A stretch of 8,489 bases of DNA from an uncultured Clostridia bacterium (GTDB lineage Bacteria; Bacillota; Clostridia; RUG12999). Shown piece after piece: positions 1 through 7,059 of the stretch; position 1 is the first letter of the stretch, and the number at the start of each line of letters is the position of its first letter. Position numbers and translations under genes: made by a program. The notes beneath the pieces are model-generated. The model was given only the letters and a program-made list of their open reading frames with translations. It was not told the DNA's origin and did no database searches. The DNA lies in the NCBI GenBank assembly GCA_949739095.1, contig CATIYX010000246.1, positions 1 through 8,489 on the forward strand, written 5' to 3'.

Positions 1-17
1 CATTCCTCTTCCTCCTC
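1..17 (-). promoter_or_regulatory. Ribosome binding site and start codon of the next downstream gene (probably rplI)
   Basis: On the minus strand the last 17 bases read GAGGAGGAAGAGGAATG: an AGGAGG Shine-Dalgarno core, seven bases, then ATG at 3-1. The same bases encode the acidic C-terminus of gdpP, whose reading frame leaves TG as its last two visible bases. An A at the next position would give the ATGA stop/start overlap typical of coupled translation. In many Firmicutes the gene after gdpP is rplI (50S ribosomal protein L9). That identity is inferred from gene order only, since no codon beyond ATG is visible. Confidence 0.6.
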
Positions 18-1994
18 TGTTGTATCATCAAAATATTCATCGATTGCTTGTTTTAACGTTTCTTCCGCTTGTTTCATATTTCCATTTATCTTTGCTGCCG
101 CCAAAGTGATATGTCCACCGCCGCCAATGCGCTCCAAAATAACCTGCACATTAACCGCTCCAAGCGAACGTCCGCTGATATGAATACCGCCTTCCACTTC
201 GGATAATACAAACGAAGCGGAAACACCTTCCATTCCCAGCATTTCATCCGCCGCTACCGCTGCCACCATTGTAGTATCTTCTGTTTTTTCTTTCAGCCGT
301 GATATAGCAATTCCATCTCTATACATGAACGCCGCTTTGACCACTGCAAGCTTTTGAATATAGACCTGTCGGTCGTCCTGAAACAGTTGTTTGATGTGCA
401 ATGTATCCACACCGCGGCGGCGCAGATATGCTGCAGCTTCAAAAGTACGGACGCCAGATTTAAATACAAAATTTTTCGTATCCATTACAATCCCTGCATA
501 CAGCGCTTCTGCTACAATTGGCACGATATATGCACCATCATCAATATATTGCAGTAGTTCCGTCACCATTTCACAGGTAGATGACGTAAACGGCTCATGA
601 TATACTAACGTTGTATCTTCAATGAACTCCGCGCTTTTCCTGTGGTGGTCTAACACCACAATGTCCCCTGCCGCCTCCAACAATTGCGGACATTCTGTAA
701 TAGACGCACGGTACACATCTACTACAATTAGCAACGTATCATCATCCACCACTTCTTTCGCTTTTTCATAGTCTATCCAAGCGCCACGGAATTCTTCATA
801 ACGGTTGGCACGTTCAAGCAACTTTAACGTGGATTTATTTTGTGTCTCCGTCACAATATAGACATGCTTATCCATATGCCGTATGCTGCTATATAGCCCA
901 ATTGCCGCACCAATCGCATCCAAATCCGCATTTTTGTGCCCCATCAGCACCACTTTTTCCGCTTGCTGAATTAATTGTTTCAGCGCATATGCCATGACAC
1001 GCGTTTTCACGCGCGTATGTGTTTCCTGCTCCGCGCTGTTGCCGCCAAAATACGTAAATTTATTCCGGTCTTTAATCACTACCTGATCGCCGCCGCGGCC
1101 CAACGCCATGTCAATTGCACTGTTTGCATAGCTGTCATTGTCCGGCAAATCTGCACCAACACCAATTCCAAGACTGATAGTAATCGGCATTTTATTTCCT
1201 TCCTGTAAGGCGCGTATCTCATTCAAAAACGGAAATTTTCCTCGCGCGTTTTCCTCCAGAAACCGTTTCTCCATGATAACCGTATATTTATCCCGCTGCA
1301 TTCTGCGGACAATCCCTTTGTTTTTTGCCACCCATTCGTGAATCTTTTTTTCAATGGTTGCCGCAAACATAGGACGCTGAATCTCCGGTGTATTCTGCAT
1401 GATTTCATCATAGTTGTCAACGCTTAGCTGACAAATGACTGGACGAGAATTTTCATATTCCTGTTTCATTAAAATCTCTTCCGTCTCGTCCACCCAATAC
1501 AAAATCACAGTCGTGTTATCCGGCATTTCATCCGAAACATTTGCCATGAGATTATAATACCTGTTTTTATATTCTATGCGTGCCGAGAGCTTCACCTGAT
1601 TCACAAATTGCTCAATGTCCAAATCTGTTCCCAGCACTTCATTGATATCCTGATCAAAAATATTGTCTTCAAAGATCTCCGCACACTGTTTGTTATACCA
1701 GATAATCCTGCCGTTCTGGTCAATAATCGTCAGCGGCATGGGGAATTTCAGCAAAGAGTCTCTTGATGTGGAATGCACATGAAACGATAACTGCTGCACA
1801 TATTCAAACAGATTTTTCTTTCGGTTTGTTTCCACCAACACAGTGATAATCGTCAATAAAATGCATATGGCAATGCCCGCAATGCCTAATCCAAATTGCT
1901 TTAAAATCAGCATGGTACAAGCAAACAGAAACAAAACGACTAAATAAACCCATGAATAATTGGCAGTAATTGACGTATATGATTTCCGTTTCAA
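1..1994 (-). CDS. gdpP: GdpP-type c-di-AMP phosphodiesterase (DHH/DHHA1 family, membrane bound)
   Basis: GdpP (YybT) hydrolyses cyclic di-AMP to pApA at the membrane. About 664 codons are visible, matching the roughly 660-residue family, so only the final stop base falls outside the window. Order: two membrane helices (about 15-31 and 36-54), a PAS-like sensor region (about 70-160), a degenerate GGDEF domain (about 165-310, with RGGDQ at 300-304 in place of GGDEF), then DHH and DHHA1 domains. Metal-site motifs: GHKNADLDA at 352-360 (H353, D357, D359), D426 in VVDVYR, DHH at 449-451, D505 in VMDTKNF, and the DHHA1 GGGGH with H628. Motif II reads DVY where I expect DTH; the Asp ligand is kept. 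The start is TTG 1994: GGGAGG lies six bases upstream, an in-frame TGA lies at 2015-2013, and the next in-frame ATG (residue 28) would cut the first helix. It follows yybS by 89 bases and precedes a probable rplI. Confidence 0.95.
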   Translation of the reverse strand, partial: MKRKSYTSITANYSWVYLVVLFLFACTMLILKQFGLGIAGIAICILLTIITVLVETNRKKNLFEYVQQLSFHVHSTSRDSLLKFPMPLTIIDQNGRIIWYNKQCAEIFEDNIFDQDINEVLGTDLDIEQFVNQVKLSARIEYKNRYYNLMANVSDEMPDNTTVILYWVDETEEILMKQEYENSRPVICQLSVDNYDEIMQNTPEIQRPMFAATIEKKIHEWVAKNKGIVRRMQRDKYTVIMEKRFLEENARGKFPFLNEIRALQEGNKMPITISLGIGVGADLPDNDSYANSAIDMALGRGGDQVVIKDRNKFTYFGGNSAEQETHTRVKTRVMAYALKQLIQQAEKVVLMGHKNADLDAIGAAIGLYSSIRHMDKHVYIVTETQNKSTLKLLERANRYEEFRGAWIDYEKAKEVVDDDTLLIVVDVYRASITECPQLLEAAGDIVVLDHHRKSAEFIEDTTLVYHEPFTSSTCEMVTELLQYIDDGAYIVPIVAEALYAGIVMDTKNFVFKSGVRTFEAAAYLRRRGVDTLHIKQLFQDDRQVYIQKLAVVKAAFMYRDGIAISRLKEKTEDTTMVAAVAADEMLGMEGVSASFVLSEVEGGIHISGRSLGAVNVQVILERIGGGGHITLAAAKINGNMKQAEETLKQAIDEYFDDTTEEEEE

Positions 1995-2000
1995 GGTTGC

Positions 2001-2006
2001 CCTCCC
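2001..2006 (-). promoter_or_regulatory. Shine-Dalgarno site deciding the TTG start of gdpP
   Basis: The minus strand reads GGGAGG, inside a longer AAAGGGGGAGG purine run, six bases before TTG 1994. It is the strongest ribosome binding site near this gene. Together with the in-frame stop at 2015-2013 it selects TTG over ATG codons that lie in other frames upstream. Confidence 0.75.
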
Positions 2007-2017
2007 CCTTTCTCAAA

Positions 2018-2026
2018 ATCATACCA
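2018..2026 (-). promoter_or_regulatory. Possible extended -10 promoter for gdpP
   Basis: In the 89-base gap between yybS and gdpP the minus strand reads TGG-TATGAT, an extended -10 (TGn plus a hexamer with five of six matches to TATAAT). It lies about 25 bases before the TTG start and just upstream of the ribosome binding site. No good -35 hexamer is seen at 16-18 bases upstream. If active, it would let gdpP and the downstream gene be transcribed apart from the long upstream operon. The call rests on sequence pattern only. Confidence 0.3.
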
Positions 2027-2083
2027 TTGACCCGCAACAATCAGCACATTCATCTTGCGGCTCATCTATATTTATCAGCCTAT

Positions 2084-3064
2084 TTACATAACATCGCTGC
2101 GCCCTGCCAGCCGCCGGAAGCGGAAAGCAGAATCCACTATTCCTGCCAGCAAAAACAGTTGCACTGGATTTAATATCGGCAGTATCATCATGGATAGCGC
2201 TACCGCCACCATTGGAATCGCAATCAGCGTCCGCAGTAATACCCGCGGGAACAGCCGTTTCATCCAAAAACAAAGCAGCGAAATGCCACAGATGACAAAG
2301 TAGGCAAACAGCACTACTGTGATATTCAGCGCCGCACCGCGAATCACTTGCTGCGGTGCAAACAAGCTGATTGCAAACGTTACCAGCACTGCCAAAGCCA
2401 CGCTGCGCGGAGCGTGCAGTTCTGTGAACGGCGTAATCTTACCGGTATCCTGTCCGCCGTGCCGTAAAAACACTGTGCAGCCGCAAAGCACAATATATGC
2501 CATCACACAACTGCAAATAAATAAAATCGCCGGAATAAGCTGCGCGATCGTCTCTATCAGGTAGTGATACATCTGCGTAAGCGCCTGCATACTTTCTTCC
2601 AAATTCGCCGCGCCGGAAGTTTCCAGCATTTCTCTAAACTGCGGCAACATAGCGTCGATTTCTGCTTGCATACTGCTAAACATTTCAGAAAAAATATTTT
2701 TCCCTGACTGGATTCTAATAATGATAAATTCCAGCATGGTTTGCCCCAAAAACCCAAGTGTTCCCGCCGTGATAATCTCCCGCATACCAAAACGCTTTTT
2801 CCAAACCACCATCATTGCACAGCCAGGTACAACAACGCCAATCATTAACACAATGCCCGCCAGCGGACTACGTGTCAGTCCAAATGCCGCTACGGCACCC
2901 AGTACAGCGCTCAAAATGACAGGATACCAGCCACGCCGCACATACAATAGCGCGCAGACCACCGCGCCTACCAAAGTAAACAAGACGCCCAATACCGGCA
3001 GCCACGCTGCCGCCGCTATACATAAAACCACGCCTGCAATGGAAATGATATCTTTCGCTTTCAC
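2084..3064 (-). CDS. yybS: YybS/DUF2232 family multi-pass membrane protein
   Basis: Hydrophobic protein of 326 residues with about eight or nine predicted membrane helices: an N-terminal block over residues 5-117, a polar, probably helical stretch of about 45 residues at 118-162 (rich in Met, Gln and Glu), then a C-terminal block from 163 to 305. A basic tail (FRFRRLAGR) follows. This architecture, and the position directly before gdpP, fit the DUF2232/YybS family, whose members sit beside gdpP and rplI in Firmicutes. The molecular function is not established; an ECF-transporter S-component-like or other membrane-transport role is only a guess. GTG 3064 is preferred as the start: AGGAG stands seven bases upstream and the first helix begins right after it. 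An in-frame ATG at 3094 would add ten residues and overlap the pcrA stop by one base, but has no Shine-Dalgarno sequence. I saw no catalytic motif. Confidence 0.85.
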   Translation of the reverse strand: MKAKDIISIAGVVLCIAAAAWLPVLGVLFTLVGAVVCALLYVRRGWYPVILSAVLGAVAAFGLTRSPLAGIVLMIGVVVPGCAMMVVWKKRFGMREIITAGTLGFLGQTMLEFIIIRIQSGKNIFSEMFSSMQAEIDAMLPQFREMLETSGAANLEESMQALTQMYHYLIETIAQLIPAILFICSCVMAYIVLCGCTVFLRHGGQDTGKITPFTELHAPRSVALAVLVTFAISLFAPQQVIRGAALNITVVLFAYFVICGISLLCFWMKRLFPRVLLRTLIAIPMVAVALSMMILPILNPVQLFLLAGIVDSAFRFRRLAGRSDVM

Positions 3065-3070
3065 GTTTAA

Positions 3071-3076
3071 TCTCCT
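3071..3076 (-). promoter_or_regulatory. Shine-Dalgarno site deciding the GTG start of yybS
   Basis: The minus strand reads AAAAAGGAGATTAAACGTG: an AGGAG core, seven bases, then GTG 3064. The competing ATG at 3094 is preceded by sequence inside the pcrA end with no purine-rich core. This places the ribosome binding site in the 29-base gap between pcrA and yybS. Confidence 0.75.
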
Positions 3077-3093
3077 TTTTCTCCCATTTCCCA

Positions 3094-5454
3094 TTACGAA
3101 ATAGGTGTTACCACTGATGAAATAATATTTTTCCGTCCAAACGAATCAAAATCCACCGTTAGCACAAGCATATCGCCCGATTTTTGTACCTGTGCGATGG
3201 TGCCCATACCAAATTTTTTATGCTGCACCCGTCCGCCTTCCGCAAAAGCGTCTGCGGAAACATTTGCACGCGGTATACCCGGCTGCCCCGACTTTCCCGG
3301 TATGTATTTTCTAAAATCAGTTTTTTCCGTCTGCTGCTGAATTGGTTCCTTTCGGACACGATACAACTCCTCCAGCCCCTCCAGCAAATCTGTGGGAAGC
3401 TCGCTGATAAAAGATGAGGTCATAGTCCGCATGGGATAGCCGCTATAGGAACGCCGTGTTCTGGCACAGGTGAGAAACAATTTTTTCCGTGCCCGCGTAA
3501 AGGATACATAGCAGAGCCGCCGCTCTTCTTCCAGTTCCTCATCGCCGTCTCCCTCACGGATTTTTGGAAATAACCCTTCTTCCAGACCCACTACAAACAC
3601 ATAGTCAAATTCCAAACCTTTTGCGCTATGCATAGTCATTAATGTAATGCCGTCCTCCGCTTCATCCTCGGTATCCAAACCAGTAATAAGTGAAATATGT
3701 GCCAAAAATTCTTCCAGATGGAATTCTTCTTCCTTTTGTTCCAACTCTTTTGCCACCGCTACCAACTGCCCGATATTTTCCATGCGGGTCAACGCTTCAA
3801 TTTCCCCTTCTTTGGCATAGTGTTCATGCAAATGGAGATCGTCCACCATATAAGTAATGAACTCCGAAACCGGTTTCATAGCACTTTCTTGTTTATAGCG
3901 CTCTATCAGAGCGGCAAATTCCAGCAGTTTCTGTTGACTGCGTGCAAGATCGTCAAATTCTTCTGCGCGCCGGATTACCTCCAGCACCGAAAGGTGTTCC
4001 ATTTCCGCAAGCGATGCAATCTTTTCCAGCGTTGTTTTCCCGATACCACGTTTCGGTACATTCAAAATACGGCTGACTGCAACGGAATCGCTGGGATTGT
4101 CGATGGCTTTCAAATATGCCAGCACATCTTTTACTTCCAAACGGTCGTAGAACTTGGTACCGCTCACAATTTTATACGGCACGCCCGCTTTCATGAGTCC
4201 TTCTTCTATCGCACGCGACTGTGCATGCGTACGGTACAGCACTGCAACATCCCGATAGCTTGCACTTTGCTGCACTTCCTGTTCCACGCTTGCCGCGATA
4301 TAGTCCGCTTCTTCTTTTTCACTACCACCACAGAAAAACTGAATTTTTTCCCCTTCTGGATTTTCCGTCCAAAGCTTCTTACTTTTCCGAACCGTGTTGT
4401 TCTTTATCACATGGTTCGCCACATCCAGAATTCGCTGCGTACTTCGATAGTTTTGTTCCAGTTTAATGACAGTACAGTTTTGATATTCTTTTTCAAATTC
4501 AATAATGTTTTTGATATCCGCGCCACGCCAACCATAAATGGACTGGTCATCATCACCCACCACACAAAGATTTTTATATCCGCTTGCCAGCATGGAAATC
4601 AGTTCATACTGCGCCATGTTGGTATCCTGATATTCGTCTACAATGATGTGCAAAAACCGTTTGGTATAATATTCCAGCACATCAGGGTTTTCTTTCAGTA
4701 ACTGTACGCTCAGACGGATGATGTCGTCAAAGTCCACCACGTTATTCTGCCGCAGCCTTGATTGATATACTTCATAAATCCGCGCAATGGTTGCCGTCCG
4801 TTCGTCGCTTGCCCGTTCCGCAAATATATCAGGCGGCATGAGTTGATCTTTTGCACGGCTGATGGTGTTCATGACGTCATAAACGGACAAAAATTTCGGA
4901 TTCACATTCAAACTGTTCATGCATTCTTTCACCAATGTTTTTTGGTCTGCTGTGTCGTAAATACCAAAATTAGAACTATAGCCCAAACGTTCAATATCAC
5001 GCCGTAAAATCCGTAGACACATGGAATGAAAGGTGCCAATCCACATAGATTCCGCACTCTGCCCCACCATTTTGATAATACGCTCTTTCATTTCGCCAGC
5101 TGCTTTGTTGGTAAATGTAAATGCCAAAATCCGGTATTCCGGTATCGGAGCGTTGCACACTAATGGATAAACGTCTTCGCCCACACCATCGCCGCACTGC
5201 CGCGCCACTTTCATCAACAATAAATCGTCCTCACTGAATCCGTCCGGCAGACAGTCAAAATCCGCATAGGCATTACCATATTTAATGAGATAGGCAATAC
5301 GGTTCACAATGGTCGTTGTTTTTCCGCTTCCTGCGCCTGCTAAAATCAGCAATGGTCCTCCGTCATGGAACACCGCTTCGCGTTGTTTATTGTTCATGCG
5401 GGAGAATTCCTGTTCCAGCAGCTCCCGTTTTATCTGATTGAATTCTTGTAACAT
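3094..5454 (-). CDS. pcrA: ATP-dependent DNA helicase PcrA/UvrD (superfamily 1A)
   Basis: A 3'-5' DNA translocase/helicase acting in nucleotide excision repair, removal of RecA filaments and replication-transcription conflicts. All superfamily 1 motifs are visible in 786 residues: Q-motif region NNKQREAV (21-28), Walker A GAGSGKTT (40-47), Ia FTFTNKAAGEM (112-122), Ic TFHS (141-144), II DEYQD (273-277), III GDDDQSIYGWR (300-310), IV QNYRST (334-339), V TMHSAKGLEFD (607-617), VI YVSFTRA (649-655). The C-terminal VQHKKFGMGTI segment (743-753) begins the Tudor-like module that binds RNA polymerase in PcrA. Between motifs I and Ia there are about 40 more residues than in the Geobacillus PcrA I recall; the extra part (about 60-105) is acidic and has three cysteines. 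The length exceeds the usual 720-740 mainly for this reason. Start ATG 5454 has GGAGG five bases upstream. It follows the lipoprotein gene by 36 bases. Confidence 0.96.
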   Translation of the reverse strand: MLQEFNQIKRELLEQEFSRMNNKQREAVFHDGGPLLILAGAGSGKTTTIVNRIAYLIKYGNAYADFDCLPDGFSEDDLLLMKVARQCGDGVGEDVYPLVCNAPIPEYRILAFTFTNKAAGEMKERIIKMVGQSAESMWIGTFHSMCLRILRRDIERLGYSSNFGIYDTADQKTLVKECMNSLNVNPKFLSVYDVMNTISRAKDQLMPPDIFAERASDERTATIARIYEVYQSRLRQNNVVDFDDIIRLSVQLLKENPDVLEYYTKRFLHIIVDEYQDTNMAQYELISMLASGYKNLCVVGDDDQSIYGWRGADIKNIIEFEKEYQNCTVIKLEQNYRSTQRILDVANHVIKNNTVRKSKKLWTENPEGEKIQFFCGGSEKEEADYIAASVEQEVQQSASYRDVAVLYRTHAQSRAIEEGLMKAGVPYKIVSGTKFYDRLEVKDVLAYLKAIDNPSDSVAVSRILNVPKRGIGKTTLEKIASLAEMEHLSVLEVIRRAEEFDDLARSQQKLLEFAALIERYKQESAMKPVSEFITYMVDDLHLHEHYAKEGEIEALTRMENIGQLVAVAKELEQKEEEFHLEEFLAHISLITGLDTEDEAEDGITLMTMHSAKGLEFDYVFVVGLEEGLFPKIREGDGDEELEEERRLCYVSFTRARKKLFLTCARTRRSYSGYPMRTMTSSFISELPTDLLEGLEELYRVRKEPIQQQTEKTDFRKYIPGKSGQPGIPRANVSADAFAEGGRVQHKKFGMGTIAQVQKSGDMLVLTVDFDSFGRKNIISSVVTPIS

Positions 5455-5467
5455 AGTTTCCTCCGGC

Positions 5468-5486
5468 GGCGCAAAAAAAGCGCGCC
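5468..5486. repeat. Short GC-rich inverted repeat between the lipoprotein gene and pcrA
   Basis: GGCGC at 5468-5472 and GCGCC at 5482-5486 form a perfect five-base stem around a nine-base loop that contains a run of seven A (plus strand) or T (minus strand). It lies between the stop of the binding-protein gene and the ribosome binding site of pcrA. Read on the minus strand it has no T-run after the stem, so it is not a standard terminator for the operon. Read on the plus strand it is followed by CTTTTTA and resembles a weak terminator, though no plus-strand gene leads into it. An RNA-processing or attenuation role is possible but not shown. Confidence 0.35.
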
Positions 5487-5490
5487 CTTT

Positions 5491-7041
5491 TTATTTCTGT
5501 TTCACAAACCAGCTCTCCACTGCGCCAAACAAAGATGGCTGAATGTTTCCGCGGATACCTCCCAGCTTTGTGCTGTCATAGATCAATTGGTTATATTCAA
5601 AAAACAATGGGATATGCGGCGCCTGTGCTTCAAACACTTCCTGTACATAGCCAAACGCTTCTGCAAGCGAATCCGCACTCGCTCCTGCTGCCGCCTCCAG
5701 CGCTGCATCCATTTCACTACTGGAAAATTTTCCATAGTTTTGTGCGCCGTCAGTCCGTAGAAGGAAAGACAATTCATAGTCCGGCAAAAGGTTCATTTCT
5801 CCTAAATATAAGTCAAAATTGCCTGATTGAATCAAACTAAGATATTCTTCCTGCGGCACAATTTTCAGCGAAATCCGAATCCCATATTCTGCAAACCCCG
5901 CTGCAATATAATCTGCTTCTGTCTGGCAAGACAACTTGTTTGCATTCACCAGCAGTTCAAATGCGAGAGGTGTTCCACCTTTAGTACGCAAATTGCTATC
6001 TTTGTTTAGTTCATAGCCCTCCTGATTCAACAATTCCAGTCCCTGTTCCACATCGCTACGAGTATCTCCTTCCTGCCGCCGGTAATACTTAGATTGTGGA
6101 TGAATTGGATATTTTGTTGAAATACCAAAATCTGCATACAAATCATTTGTCAGCTTGTCCCGTTTCACCAGCTTCATCAGAGCGCGCCGCAAATTGGCAT
6201 TGTCTAGCCGCTCTCTCGTGCAATTGATTCCCAAAAAGGAGTACCGTTGCGTCATCACCCGTTCATAGCTGATATTTCCGCTGGTGTTATACTTAGCAGC
6301 CTCCTGACTGGTCTCACTTGCCACATCAGTCATATCTACCATAAAAGCGTTGTATACCGACTGCTCGTCCGGCAAAACAGTTACATATATACCGTCAATA
6401 TATGGTTTTGCGCCATGATAGGACGCATTTTTTTCCAATGTCATACTTTTTAGATAGTCATAATTTTTCCAAATATACCGTCCCGTTCCTGTCACAGTGC
6501 CTTCCTGCCAGTTCTGTGGAATAATGGGGATTTCCAGCAGGTTCACAAATGACGCATCAGGATTGTTCAGGCGGATTTGCACCGTCTGAGCGTCCGTTTT
6601 GTTCACTGTCGACACACCAGATAGTTTTACTTTATAGACACTATCCGCTGCATTCATGACAGACTGTAGTGTATAGACCACATCTGACGCTGAAAATGCC
6701 GTTCCGTCGTGCCATTTCACGCCGGATTTCAGGCGGATGGTATGAAGCCTTCCGTTGTCCGAAACACTAACGGATTCCGCCAGCACCATTACCGGCGAAC
6801 CATCCGTTCCCAACCGAATCAGCGGGTCATAGACCAACTCCAACATCTGCCGGTTGGGGGCATATTTCGTTGTGAGCGGATTCAGCGTATCAGGACGGAC
6901 TGCATATAAATTCAATGTACCGCCACTGTGTGCTGTTTCCTCTTTTGTCTCTGTAATACTTTCTTCAATCTGCTCCAGATTGTCGCATCCTGTCAGAAAC
7001 AGAACACAAATCAACCCAATGCTAAAGATTTTTTTTAACAT
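5491..7041 (-). CDS. ABC transporter substrate-binding lipoprotein, family 5 (oligopeptide/dipeptide/nickel type)
   Basis: Extracytoplasmic binding protein of 516 residues, the usual size for the SBP_bac_5 (OppA/DppA/NikA) family. These lipoproteins capture peptides or related small solutes outside the membrane and hand them to an ABC permease. The signal peptide has a KK n-region, a hydrophobic core and lipobox LTGC with Cys19 as the lipidation site; a Glu/Thr-rich linker follows. The family signature is clear at about residues 105-125 (GVKWHDGTAFSASDVVYTL), after a region that matches the family start (LNPLTTKYAPNRQMLELVYDPLI). Start ATG 7041 is chosen because GGGAG stands eight bases upstream; the in-frame ATGs at 7056 and 7047 would add five or two residues without a well-placed site. 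It lies 18 bases after the deacetylase stop. No permease or ATPase genes flank it, so it is an orphan component here. Substrate cannot be read from the sequence. Confidence 0.93.
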   Translation of the reverse strand: MLKKIFSIGLICVLFLTGCDNLEQIEESITETKEETAHSGGTLNLYAVRPDTLNPLTTKYAPNRQMLELVYDPLIRLGTDGSPVMVLAESVSVSDNGRLHTIRLKSGVKWHDGTAFSASDVVYTLQSVMNAADSVYKVKLSGVSTVNKTDAQTVQIRLNNPDASFVNLLEIPIIPQNWQEGTVTGTGRYIWKNYDYLKSMTLEKNASYHGAKPYIDGIYVTVLPDEQSVYNAFMVDMTDVASETSQEAAKYNTSGNISYERVMTQRYSFLGINCTRERLDNANLRRALMKLVKRDKLTNDLYADFGISTKYPIHPQSKYYRRQEGDTRSDVEQGLELLNQEGYELNKDSNLRTKGGTPLAFELLVNANKLSCQTEADYIAAGFAEYGIRISLKIVPQEEYLSLIQSGNFDLYLGEMNLLPDYELSFLLRTDGAQNYGKFSSSEMDAALEAAAGASADSLAEAFGYVQEVFEAQAPHIPLFFEYNQLIYDSTKLGGIRGNIQPSLFGAVESWFVKQK

Positions 7042-7049
7042 TTGCATAG

Positions 7050-7054
7050 CTCCC
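7050..7054 (-). promoter_or_regulatory. Shine-Dalgarno site deciding the lipoprotein start
   Basis: The minus strand reads GGGAG followed by CTATGCAA and then ATG 7041, an eight-base spacing. The two earlier in-frame ATGs are either upstream of this site (7056) or only two bases from it (7047). The choice gives a compact lipoprotein signal peptide beginning MLKK. Confidence 0.65.
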
Positions 7055-7059
7055 ATTTA

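Noticed and set aside
1804..2040. 78-codon frame on the minus strand across the gdpP start
   Set aside because: It overlaps the gdpP start and first helices in another frame. The purine-rich site in the gap suits TTG 1994 and lies inside this frame, not before its ATG.
3697..4701. Long open frame of 334 codons on the plus strand, antisense to pcrA
   Set aside because: It lies wholly inside the confident pcrA gene, its translation is unusually rich in Phe, His and Cys with no family motif, and it has no fitting ribosome binding site or promoter. It is a shadow of pcrA codon bias.
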